From Bacteroidales bacterium (lineage in GTDB: Bacteria; Bacteroidota; Bacteroidia; Bacteroidales; Muribaculaceae): a DNA stretch of 64,000 bases. This document shows positions 27,831 through 36,316 of the stretch, piece by piece. The notes beneath the pieces were generated by a model. The model was not told where the DNA came from. It saw only the letters and a list, made by a program, of their open reading frames with translations, and did no database searches. Made by a program: the position numbers and the translations under genes. The stretch covers positions 106,359 to 170,358 of the forward strand of contig SUXI01000006.1 of the NCBI GenBank assembly GCA_015060975.1, given 5' to 3'. Position 1 is the first letter of the stretch, and the number at the start of each line of letters is the position of its first letter.

Positions 27831-29636
27831 CTATTTATACATTGCCTCTATTTCACGAGCATAACGAACTCTGATTACTGGACGACGTATTTTGAGTGTA
27901 TTAGTCAATTCGCCGGCTTCCATCGAAAATGCCCTGGATAAGAGAGTGATCTTTTTAATTTTCTCATAGTTAGCAAAACCTTCTTGAAGCGCATCTATAC
28001 GTTTTTGAATCATCTCTTTAATATCGGCATTTTTCACAAGTTCCTCGATATTACGATACTGTATCTTTTTCTCTTCGGCATATTCTTTTAATGCCTCAAA
28101 GGCCGGAATGACAATTGCAGTAACATACTTGCGACGTTCTCCAATCACTGCCACTTGCTCTATAAATTTATCTTCGCCTAGACGACTTTCAATCGCTTGA
28201 GGAGCGATATATTTACCGTTAGATGTTTTCAACAGATCTTTTAAACGGTCTGTAATCGTAAGGTTTCCATTTTTATCAATTTTACCGGCATCACCTGTGC
28301 GAAACCACCCATCTTCGGTAAACGCTTCGGCAGTTTCCTTTGGTTTATTGTAATATTCTCGCAAAATCGTGGGACCTTTCACTTGTATTTCATCATTTTC
28401 CCCTATGCGAATTTGAACACGAGGCATCACCGTACCCGCCGAATCTAATTCAAATCCCGGTTGAGGGTAACATGTGACAGTGGCACACGTTTCAGAAAGC
28501 CCATACCCAATAACAATATTAATACCACACGAATGAAGAAACTCTGTGATATTTACCGAAAGCGGCGCACCTGCAGTGGGGAAAAGAACTCCATTTTCAA
28601 GTCCAATCGCCTTTTGCAGTGTCTTTAATATTTTTTTCTCAAAGAAACGATATTGCATTTCAAGCCACCAAGGAGCATCTTTTCCAATGCGGGCATAATC
28701 AAGGTTTCGACGACGCGACACTTTTAACGCTCGCGTCACTAAAGTTTTTTTCAGCCCGGTCATTTCACTAAGTTTCGCATTAATACCGGTGTAAACTTTT
28801 TCCCAAAATCGAGGAACACTACACATGCATGACGGGCGAAACTCCCTAAGTGTTTGTTGCACATTTTTGGTGTCGTAGTTTATCGCAAACCTCACACCCA
28901 TAAACATACAAAAACTCGACCATGCTTTTTCAAATATGTGACTCAACGGCAGAAAACACACCGATGTATCCTCGTCGGTCAACATCGTAAGACGCTCTTT
29001 GTGTATTTCCATAACCGCATTAAAGCATGAATGTGGCAATACTGCCCCTTTTGGCTCACCCGTAGTGCCTGAAGTATATAATATTGTGGCAATATCATCG
29101 GCAGTGGCTTCGCTTTGCCGGCGTGATATTTCTTTGTGACAATCATCGCTTGCGTTTAAGCCCAATTCTATCATTTGAGAAAAAGAGAGAGTCATCTCAT
29201 CTCCTTCTTCTTTTTCTACATCATCAAAGGAAACAATCAATTTCACACTTTTACATTCATCGATGATGCTTTGGGCTATTTGATATTGCTCTTGATTTCC
29301 AACAAAAAGAATCTGTGATTGAGAGTCGTTAAGTATATATTTTACCTGATTTTTGCTACTCGTTGAATATATCGACACAGGAACGGCTCGATTGGCATAA
29401 GCGGCATAGTCAGTAACTAATATTTCGGGACGGTTTGACGAAAATACAGCTATGTTTTCTTGTGGTTTCAAGTCGAGTATTTCCATTGCACACGCAATCG
29501 CATCGACTTGTTTCTGATATTGCAACCATGAGGTTATTATCCACTCCCCATCAATAGAGTTCTTGTGACGAAAAACCTCCCTATCCCCATATTTAGCCAC
29601 TTGAGTGCTAATGAGATTTGTGAGTATATTAGGCAT
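27831..29636 (-). CDS. Long-chain fatty acid-CoA ligase (AMP-binding)
   Basis: Activates fatty acids to acyl-CoA via an acyl-AMP intermediate. The 601-residue protein carries the adenylate-forming motifs in order: ATILYTSGTTGEPKGAVL near residue 188, GYGLSETCATVT near residue 380, GWFRTGDAGKIDKNG near residue 440 and DRLKDLLKTSNGKYIAPQ near residue 460. Substrate chain length cannot be read, but the family is the FadD/FAA1-like long-chain group. It probably sits at the inner membrane, although no transmembrane helix is visible. A -7 element lies at 29669. Confidence 0.93.
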   Translation of the reverse strand: MPNILTNLISTQVAKYGDREVFRHKNSIDGEWIITSWLQYQKQVDAIACAMEILDLKPQENIAVFSSNRPEILVTDYAAYANRAVPVSIYSTSSKNQVKYILNDSQSQILFVGNQEQYQIAQSIIDECKSVKLIVSFDDVEKEEGDEMTLSFSQMIELGLNASDDCHKEISRRQSEATADDIATILYTSGTTGEPKGAVLPHSCFNAVMEIHKERLTMLTDEDTSVCFLPLSHIFEKAWSSFCMFMGVRFAINYDTKNVQQTLREFRPSCMCSVPRFWEKVYTGINAKLSEMTGLKKTLVTRALKVSRRRNLDYARIGKDAPWWLEMQYRFFEKKILKTLQKAIGLENGVLFPTAGAPLSVNITEFLHSCGINIVIGYGLSETCATVTCYPQPGFELDSAGTVMPRVQIRIGENDEIQVKGPTILREYYNKPKETAEAFTEDGWFRTGDAGKIDKNGNLTITDRLKDLLKTSNGKYIAPQAIESRLGEDKFIEQVAVIGERRKYVTAIVIPAFEALKEYAEEKKIQYRNIEELVKNADIKEMIQKRIDALQEGFANYEKIKKITLLSRAFSMEAGELTNTLKIRRPVIRVRYAREIEAMYK

Positions 29637-29668
29637 GATGTTTTCTTATAATCGTTAACAAAGCGATG

Positions 29669-29700
29669 CAAAGTTAAGCATATTTATTCAGATATGCGAA
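29669..29700 (-). promoter_or_regulatory. Promoter of the acyl-CoA ligase gene
   Basis: On the minus strand: TTCG (29700-29697), 20-bp spacer, TAACTTTG (29676-29669). The -7 is perfect and the -33 weak; 32 bp upstream of the start. Confidence 0.7.
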
Positions 29701-29815
29701 AAATACATCAAATTAGCACTCACCATTAACAAAGTTTGGGAAGTGGCACAAACCACACAAAAATGTGCATTACTTTCAAAATCCGCACAATATCAAAACT
29801 TAAAAGCTACTTAAT

Positions 29816-29846
29816 TTTGTGAATCAAAGAAAATATCATAACTTTG
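29816..29846 (+). promoter_or_regulatory. Promoter abutting the ArgE-like start codon
   Basis: TTTG (29816-29819), 19-bp spacer, TAACTTTG (29839-29846): perfect consensus. The start codon is at 29851, only 4 nt after the -7 box, so transcription should begin at or next to the ATG. Confidence 0.85.
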
Positions 29847-29850
29847 ACTT

Positions 29851-30912
29851 ATGGATGAATTGTATTACACATCAATAGATTTATTAAAACATCTTATAGC
29901 CACTCCATCGACCTCTCGAAATGAAGAAGAAGCGGCAAGCATTATCGTTGATTTTTTATCATCAAACGGGCACATTCCCCGGCGACATGGCAACAATGTA
30001 TGGGCTATAGCTCCCGGCTACAACAACAGTCTGCCCACAATACTTCTCAATTCACATATCGACACTGTAAAACCGGTTGACGGATGGAGTCTTGACCCAT
30101 ACGCCCCGACTATAGATGCCTCAGAACGGTTATTCGGACTTGGCAGCAACGATGCCGGAGCATCGGTTGTATCACTACTTGCCGCATTCATATATATGAG
30201 CGACAAAAAACGCAATTACAATTTGATAATACTCACATCGTGCGAAGAAGAAATAAGTGGTAAAGCAGGCATAGAATCAGCAATACCCCTTTTACCCCCA
30301 ATAGATGTAGCTATTGTAGGTGAGCCAACCGATATGCAACCGGCTATCGCCGAAAAAGGGCTAATGGTCCTTGATGGAGAAATAACCGGCAAATCGGGAC
30401 ATGCGGCTCGCAACGAAGGGATAAATGCCATCTATGAAACACTTCCAATCATTGACACCTTGCGTAATTTAAAATTTGACAAAGAGTCCCCCACCCTTGG
30501 TCCGGTGAAAATATCAGTAACACAAATTCAAGCGGGCACACAGCACAATGTAATTCCCGATATATGCAAAATTGTTGTCGATGTACGCACAACCGATGCC
30601 TACAACAATCTTGAGACTCTCGAGTTGATTCGCAATGCCGTGCCCAAATGCTTATTAACCCCTCGCTCAACACGGCTAAACTCATCAAAAATATCGCCCC
30701 ATCACCCTATTGTGAAACGCATGAAACTGCTAGGAGCGACACCTTTCGGCTCCCCTACTCTGAGCGACCAAGCCTTAATGCCATGGCAATCGGTCAAGTT
30801 AGGACCGGGCAGTTCATCACGTTCCCATACCGCCAATGAGTTCATATACTTGACAGAAATAAGGCACGCCATAGAGACCTACATTAAACTACTTGACGGA
30901 TTAACATTATAA
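29851..30912 (+). CDS. M20-family N-acyl amino acid deacylase, ArgE-like
   Basis: A 353-residue zinc amidohydrolase. Metal ligands can be followed: His in ILLNSHIDTVKP (~residue 68), Asp in GLGSNDAGASV (~97), the EEE of TSCEEEISG (~129), and the C-terminal His in SRSHTANEFIYL. In Bacteroidetes, arginine synthesis uses N-succinylated or N-acetylated intermediates, and a protein of this type removes the acyl group from acylcitrulline; that substrate is inferred from the lineage, not seen. No other arg gene is adjacent. The promoter overlaps the start region. Confidence 0.85.
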   Translation: MDELYYTSIDLLKHLIATPSTSRNEEEAASIIVDFLSSNGHIPRRHGNNVWAIAPGYNNSLPTILLNSHIDTVKPVDGWSLDPYAPTIDASERLFGLGSNDAGASVVSLLAAFIYMSDKKRNYNLIILTSCEEEISGKAGIESAIPLLPPIDVAIVGEPTDMQPAIAEKGLMVLDGEITGKSGHAARNEGINAIYETLPIIDTLRNLKFDKESPTLGPVKISVTQIQAGTQHNVIPDICKIVVDVRTTDAYNNLETLELIRNAVPKCLLTPRSTRLNSSKISPHHPIVKRMKLLGATPFGSPTLSDQALMPWQSVKLGPGSSSRSHTANEFIYLTEIRHAIETYIKLLDGLTL

Positions 30913-31060
30913 TCCATCTCAAGGTGATTTCATAACATTCAACAAGCAAAAAAATCACATCTTTTACCCAATATTATCAAAAACACATAAAAATGCGCCT
31001 AACTATCTGTTATTTTGAATTATAATTGAATTTAAATTTTTATTTTTTAGATATTATTAG

Positions 31061-31068
31061 TATTTTTG
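31061..31068 (+). promoter_or_regulatory. -7 element of the kinase gene
   Basis: TATTTTTG, 24 bp before the start, with TTTT 20 bp upstream as a poor -33. Confidence 0.5.
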
Positions 31069-31092
31069 CAACAATAAATACACTCTAAGTAT

Positions 31093-32664
31093 ATGCAATT
31101 ACATACCGGCACTATCATCGATCGCAGATACAAGATTCTACGATATATTTCATCAGGCGGATTCGGAAACACATACGAAGCCTACGACATGCGTCTCAAC
31201 ACTCGTGTTGCGATAAAGGAATTGTTTATGGCAAGTATTTGCAACCGCAATACCAGCAACAATACTGTTGTTGTAAGTGTTCCTAACAACAAAACAACAT
31301 TTGAGTCACATAAGCGCAAGTTTATCAAGGAAGCTCGCCGTTTGTGTGGCTTCACTCACACAAATATTGTAAGGGTAACCGATGTGTTTGAGTCGAATGG
31401 TACCGCATATTATGTGATGGACTATATTGATGGGTGTCCATTGTCACAATTCCCCAAACCCATGTCTGAATCTGTGGCACGCCTATATTTAGAACAAATC
31501 CTGAACGCATTGGAGCATGTGCACAATCATAATATTCTCCACCTCGACATCAAGCCCGGGAATATCATGATTGATGACAACAATAATGCCATATTGATTG
31601 ACTTCGGAGCAAGTAAAGTTTTTGATTCAGAAGGTGACAGCAAAAATGACACATCTTCATCACTTGCATATACTCCAGGATATGCGCCATTAGAACAAAT
31701 TCAGAACAAATCTATAAATGATATTGGTCCTTTCTCTGACATATATGCTCTTGGAGCGACTTTATATACTTTATTGAAAGGAGAAAGACCTCCCGGTGCA
31801 TTGGAAATATTGGAATCTGGGTCTTTACCTCCTATAGAAGGTGTATCTCCATCAATCAAAAAAGTTATCGAACAATCGATGACCGTGACTCGAAACAATC
31901 GCATCGCATCTATTGCCGAATTCCGCAAAGTATTGGGATGCGTAATTACCGAGGAGCAACGCACCCAAGCCAATAACGAGACTAAAGAGATTCAAACTGA
32001 AATTCGCAATAGAAGAAAAGAAAACGAGCAAAGGAGTAAAGAGCTTTCCGATGCCAATGCAATTAAAGGACATGAAATTGAAACACCCGAAGAACAAATA
32101 AACGAGACTTTAATTGACAATAGCAATAATAAAAAGGAATCTCAAGACAAAACCGACATTAAAAACAAATTATATTGGGGTATAGGAATAATCGCTCTCA
32201 TTATTGCTGTTATCCTAATCGTGATTATAAGTAGCAGCAACAATAGTAGCGAAACACAAAACATCGTTTCAGATACAGCAACAGTTGATTCCTCTAAAGT
32301 CACATCTAAGCCCGATTCTTCACAAATAATAAAAGAAGAACCGGTTAAAGAGAACACTACAACAAAGACTGTTCAAAAAAACGAAAAAACAAAAGAAACG
32401 AAAAAGGCTACGCCCAAGACCAAGTCTGAGGCTAAAAAAACTACCACCAAATCTGATACTAAACAACAAGAAAAATCTCAACAAAAAAGCACAAGCCCAA
32501 AACAGGGAGGTGGATTAGATTTAAATCTTCCTGATATTGATAAAATGGGAAATTCTTCAACGGGAAAACCAAGGACATTAAATCTCCCTGACATCGACCA
32601 AATGGAAAATACTTCCCAAAAACCGGGAGGTAAAGTTAATTTACCCAATCTTGAAGACATGTAA
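31093..32664 (+). CDS. Membrane-anchored Ser/Thr protein kinase with repeated C-terminal tail
   Basis: A 523-residue Hanks-type kinase. Glycine loop SSGGFGNTYEA (residues 20-30), Lys42 in VAIKEL, catalytic loop HLDIKPGN with Asp near 152 (HLD in place of HRD), IDFGASK near residue 170, and an activation segment with SSSLAYTPGYAPLEQ. A charged, coiled-coil-prone stretch (280-350) leads to one membrane helix (~358-379). The outer part is Thr/Lys-rich and ends in three short repeats (LNLPDIDKM, LNLPDIDQM, VNLPNLEDM). No PASTA or TPR domain and no neighbouring phosphatase are seen. Target unknown. Confidence 0.93.
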   Translation: MQLHTGTIIDRRYKILRYISSGGFGNTYEAYDMRLNTRVAIKELFMASICNRNTSNNTVVVSVPNNKTTFESHKRKFIKEARRLCGFTHTNIVRVTDVFESNGTAYYVMDYIDGCPLSQFPKPMSESVARLYLEQILNALEHVHNHNILHLDIKPGNIMIDDNNNAILIDFGASKVFDSEGDSKNDTSSSLAYTPGYAPLEQIQNKSINDIGPFSDIYALGATLYTLLKGERPPGALEILESGSLPPIEGVSPSIKKVIEQSMTVTRNNRIASIAEFRKVLGCVITEEQRTQANNETKEIQTEIRNRRKENEQRSKELSDANAIKGHEIETPEEQINETLIDNSNNKKESQDKTDIKNKLYWGIGIIALIIAVILIVIISSSNNSSETQNIVSDTATVDSSKVTSKPDSSQIIKEEPVKENTTTKTVQKNEKTKETKKATPKTKSEAKKTTTKSDTKQQEKSQQKSTSPKQGGGLDLNLPDIDKMGNSSTGKPRTLNLPDIDQMENTSQKPGGKVNLPNLEDM

Positions 32665-32690
32665 TAAAATAATCAATAGCTAAAACAATC

Positions 32691-32733
32691 AGGAGATGTG
32701 TCATGGACTCAAATCGGCACATCTCCTTTTTTT
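32691..32733 (+). terminator. Kinase gene terminator
   Basis: Perfect 10-bp stem AGGAGATGTG / CACATCTCCT with a 17-nt loop, then seven Ts. It starts 26 bp after the stop. Confidence 0.92.
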
Positions 32734-32761
32734 ATATGGTTTGGGGATTTATTATTAATAT

Positions 32762-34096
32762 TTATTTTAGTCCATCAATCCACTCGACAATATCCTTAAG
32801 TACTCGTTCGGAGATTGTCATCTCAATGGCACCATAATTCATGCTTGCTTGGCGCGACGATGAGGGTTGAAATAAATGATTTAACCCATCATATTCCTTT
32901 ATTGTTGCATGAGGCAACGCTTTTCGAGCCGCTCCAAGATTTTGAGTTGCATCTACTTGATAATCCCATGTGCCGTTCATTGCCAACACCGGGCATTTTA
33001 CTTGTGGCAAATATTTCGCCGGGTCGAGTTTTACAAATGCCACATACCACGGACTTGCCATCACTTTTATCGTTTGCTTAATTTCTTGTGAAGAATGATT
33101 CCCGGTTGCCGACATTATCTTTCTCAAATCAATAGCTAATTGAGTTGAATCGGTCGAAGCATCAATCGTTTCAAAAATATTTTTCACATCAGCCGCTTGA
33201 CTTTCCGAAAGAGGCATTCCCGCCATTTCCGAAGCGAGATGGTTTTGCTTAATCAATATATCTTTACCCTTCACATAAGGACCGGCAAGTGTGATGATAA
33301 AATCCACATCTTCGGGATGTTGTGCTGCATTAATCACTGCAATTAAGCCACCTTCGCTATGACCTATTATGCCAATATGTGTTGTGTCAATATCATTTCG
33401 CGATTTTAGATAATCTACCGCCGCCATTGCATCGGTAGCAAAGTCGAGAGTTGTGTCATCTCTATGCCCTTTTGAAGAATCACCCACTCCTCGGTCGTCA
33501 TAACGCAACACTGCAATACCATGGCGAGTGAGATAATCGGCAATAACCGCAAATGGTTTATGCCCAAATAGCTCCTCATCACGATTTTGTGCTCCACTGC
33601 CACTCACAAGCACTACTACTTTGTGCTTAGCACCCCAAAATGGAGTTGTCAATGTGCCTGCAAGGGTAATATCTCCGTTTTGGAATGTTACATCTTGCAT
33701 GTTATATACAAATGGAGGTTGTGGTTCTTGTGGGCGTTTTAACCGGGGAACTTCCTTTGTGGTACGAGATAGGATAATCGGCATTGACATCCCTTGAGTA
33801 AATATGCCATTTATACTCTTGTCATCTTGAGCAATCACACCATTAAAATTGGCTCGCAATGCCGGCATATCTATTGTGATTGTATCTCCTTTTACCACCA
33901 CCTTTCCACATGGAATATCAAATGCTCCTTGCATAGGCGAATCAAGCGTTGCCCTCCAGGTGCTATCGTTTGATATATGAAATACGATGGGTAGATTTGC
34001 GACAGTCCCTTTCCAATGTCCTACAAAACATGTAGCATTTAAGATAATGCCACATAGTAACATAATTATCAAGATAACGCCCCTACCCACATTCAT
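32762..34096 (-). CDS. Exported alpha/beta-hydrolase (serine esterase/peptidase-like)
   Basis: A 444-residue protein with an N-terminal hydrophobic signal (GVILIIMLLCGIILNATC, with a possible lipid-type Cys near residue 23). Residues ~25-115 form a beta-rich N-terminal domain. The hydrolase domain follows, with HKVVVLVSGSGAQNRDEE (oxyanion region), the nucleophile elbow IGIIGHSEGG near residue 245, the acid region in VLAMNGTWDYQVD, and the terminal His in YDGLNHLFQPS. It probably acts on an ester or peptide in the envelope; substrate unknown. Its ATG abuts the xseB stop codon directly. Confidence 0.88.
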   Translation of the reverse strand: MNVGRGVILIIMLLCGIILNATCFVGHWKGTVANLPIVFHISNDSTWRATLDSPMQGAFDIPCGKVVVKGDTITIDMPALRANFNGVIAQDDKSINGIFTQGMSMPIILSRTTKEVPRLKRPQEPQPPFVYNMQDVTFQNGDITLAGTLTTPFWGAKHKVVVLVSGSGAQNRDEELFGHKPFAVIADYLTRHGIAVLRYDDRGVGDSSKGHRDDTTLDFATDAMAAVDYLKSRNDIDTTHIGIIGHSEGGLIAVINAAQHPEDVDFIITLAGPYVKGKDILIKQNHLASEMAGMPLSESQAADVKNIFETIDASTDSTQLAIDLRKIMSATGNHSSQEIKQTIKVMASPWYVAFVKLDPAKYLPQVKCPVLAMNGTWDYQVDATQNLGAARKALPHATIKEYDGLNHLFQPSSSRQASMNYGAIEMTISERVLKDIVEWIDGLK

Positions 34097-34318
34097 TTAT
34101 TTTTCTAATTGCGAGAGGATTGAACGTAATTGCTCATCGGTTGTAGTGAGTCGTGAACGGCACTCTGCAAGCAATTCCGTTGCACGGCGAGTGTAATCGG
34201 TCAACCGATCGATATCACATTTATCACCTTGCATCATTTGCAATATTGATTCCAATTCGCTCACCGCCTCAGTATAAGCCATTTCCTTTACAGGCTTAAA
34301 TTGTAGTTCGTTTGCCAT
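34097..34318 (-). CDS. xseB: Exodeoxyribonuclease VII small subunit
   Basis: A 73-residue helical protein. YTEAVSELESILQMMQGDKCDIDRLTDYTRRATELLAECRSRL is the XseB coiled-coil signature; it binds the large subunit to form single-strand exonuclease VII. It lies 12 bp after xseA, and its stop touches the start of the hydrolase gene. Confidence 0.93.
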   Translation of the reverse strand: MANELQFKPVKEMAYTEAVSELESILQMMQGDKCDIDRLTDYTRRATELLAECRSRLTTTDEQLRSILSQLEK

Positions 34319-34330
34319 TATAATAATCTT

Positions 34331-35635
34331 TTATTGTTTCACTGATACTATTGTGCCATTAGCAAGAGTTGTTTCTATTTTAGCACCCGATGGCACTTGA
34401 GATGCATCGGTTACAGCCTTCCCTCCCACACGAGTGATTGAATATCCTCGACGCAAAGTAGCTTCGGGAGAGAGAGCATTAAGCATTTCTTGAAGAGAAT
34501 TCAACCGGTCGCCACGACGACGAAGCACCACATCTAACGCCGAAGCAATCGATTTTATAGTGTGATCGAGTCGGGCTAGTTCGGGCGTAATGCGACGAGC
34601 TCCTATTTGTGCCAACGACAACATATCGCCTCGCAATCGAGCCAATTCTCTTTCTACTGCAGTTAAAGGTGCAGTAGGCAATAGGGCTTCATAGCGAGAC
34701 AATTGCTCGTTACATCCCGCAATGCGGTCGCTCACTACTTGCAATATCGATGCACCCATTGAACGAAGATATTCCAATGCCACATCGCCACGATTTATCA
34801 ACCATTCGGCTGCCGCAGTTGGTGTTTTTACTCGCATATTTGCCACATAATCAAGTACGGTAATATCTCGTTCGTGACCAATGCCAACAATCACAGGCAA
34901 GGGGAATTGTGCTATATTTGCAGCCAACTCATAATCTTCAAAAGCTACAAGGTCGCTCGTTGCTCCCCCTCCGCGAATTATGACCACACCGTCCCATTCA
35001 TCTTGTTGCATTGCAATTTTATTAAGAGCGGCAATAATCGTTGATGGAGTGCGGTCGCCCTGCATCACAGCCTCAAATAGTTGGGTTTTGAAATTTAATC
35101 GTGAAGGATTGTTATATAACTGATTAATAAAATCACCATAACCGGCGGCCCCTCGAGCCGAAATAACTGCAATGCGCAAAGGGACTTCACACCATTCAAG
35201 CCGGCGATTCATTTCAAGAATTCCCTCACGTTGCAATCGTTCAAGTATTTCACGACGGCGACGGAGCAAATCGCCCATAGTATATTCGGGATTTATGGCT
35301 GTAATCACAAGCGACATGCCATAAACAGGGTGCATTGATGCCGATGCACGCACCATCACTTTTAAACCCGATGCAAACCGTTGACCGGTTGCATTAAAGA
35401 AATCTACCGACAAGCGAGAATATACATTTGCCCATATCACCCCTCGGGCTTTGGCAAGAGTGGCACCTGTTTCGGGGTGTTTTTGTAACAACTCCATGTA
35501 GCAATGTCCTCCACGAGCCGACACATCGCTCAACTCGGCAGTCACCCACACATTTTGCGTATCGGGAACAGTCATCAACGCCGCTATGCGTTGATTGAGT
35601 TGCAACAATGTGAGTGATTGTTCGTTCATTGCCAT
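34331..35635 (-). CDS. xseA: Exodeoxyribonuclease VII large subunit
   Basis: Catalytic subunit of exonuclease VII, which degrades single-stranded DNA to oligonucleotides. The 434-residue protein starts with an OB-fold domain (NVWVTAELSDVSARGGHCYMEL), followed by the nuclease core containing IAVISARGAAGYGDF, VVIIRGGGATSDLVAFEDYELA, and GIGHERDITVLDYVANMRVKTPTAAAEW, all characteristic of XseA. The helical C-terminal region would bind XseB copies. It is followed by xseB, so the complex is encoded as a pair. Confidence 0.97.
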   Translation of the reverse strand: MAMNEQSLTLLQLNQRIAALMTVPDTQNVWVTAELSDVSARGGHCYMELLQKHPETGATLAKARGVIWANVYSRLSVDFFNATGQRFASGLKVMVRASASMHPVYGMSLVITAINPEYTMGDLLRRRREILERLQREGILEMNRRLEWCEVPLRIAVISARGAAGYGDFINQLYNNPSRLNFKTQLFEAVMQGDRTPSTIIAALNKIAMQQDEWDGVVIIRGGGATSDLVAFEDYELAANIAQFPLPVIVGIGHERDITVLDYVANMRVKTPTAAAEWLINRGDVALEYLRSMGASILQVVSDRIAGCNEQLSRYEALLPTAPLTAVERELARLRGDMLSLAQIGARRITPELARLDHTIKSIASALDVVLRRRGDRLNSLQEMLNALSPEATLRRGYSITRVGGKAVTDASQVPSGAKIETTLANGTIVSVKQ

Positions 35636-35652
35636 TGGTTTATTTCAAAGTA

Positions 35653-36288
35653 TCATTGTTTCTTGAAATGCTTTCCGTTCCACTTATATTTTAATTGCGG
35701 AGAAAGCCATTTTGAAACTTGTCGCCATGTATTTTTTCCAAAATAATCTTTCAATTGGTTTGTTATTGTCAACACACCGCTCTCTACATCAAAATTATAG
35801 CTTGCTATGATAAATGGCACTGCATTTTCTACATCGTCACGCACCTTTTTCCCATCATTTGTGAGCCAATCGGTTAGCGATGGGGCTGTAAAATATTTTT
35901 CGACAGGCTGTTTCTCCCACTCAAAATCATAAAAAGCGATTTCACTATCGTACATAGGGATTGAATGAGTCGAAATTAACACAATGAGATTTTTTGCAGG
36001 CATTGACAATTGATATTGCAATACTTTAGATGCCTTAATTTCAATACAAGTACTATCACAACATGTTATCACACTCGAATCTTCAAACACATTTAACGAT
36101 GGTCGATTATACCCGCTTTCATAATAATCAATCATGTCACGACGTGTTCTTTCTTCAATCGATGGAAAAATAGAATCGGGCGCTTCAATAAACAAATGTT
36201 TTGCTGCAACCGGACGTGCGTCATTTTTTGCCATTAACACAAACGCCATGGCACAAACACACATTATTACACAAAATATTCTTTTCAT
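35653..36288 (-). CDS. Exported protein, probably DUF3256 family
   Basis: A 211-residue secreted protein with a signal peptide (residues ~1-20). The HLFIEAPDSIFPSIEERTRRDMIDYYESG stretch and an YQLSMPAKNLIVLI segment resemble DUF3256, a Bacteroidales family of unknown function. No lipobox, no transmembrane helix beyond the signal and no catalytic motif is seen. It lies between the DEAD helicase and xseA with short gaps on both sides, suggesting one operon, but no functional link is apparent. Confidence 0.65.
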   Translation of the reverse strand: MKRIFCVIMCVCAMAFVLMAKNDARPVAAKHLFIEAPDSIFPSIEERTRRDMIDYYESGYNRPSLNVFEDSSVITCCDSTCIEIKASKVLQYQLSMPAKNLIVLISTHSIPMYDSEIAFYDFEWEKQPVEKYFTAPSLTDWLTNDGKKVRDDVENAVPFIIASYNFDVESGVLTITNQLKDYFGKNTWRQVSKWLSPQLKYKWNGKHFKKQ

Positions 36289-36316
36289 ATCTTATATAAC
36301 GCCTTTTTCGATAAAT

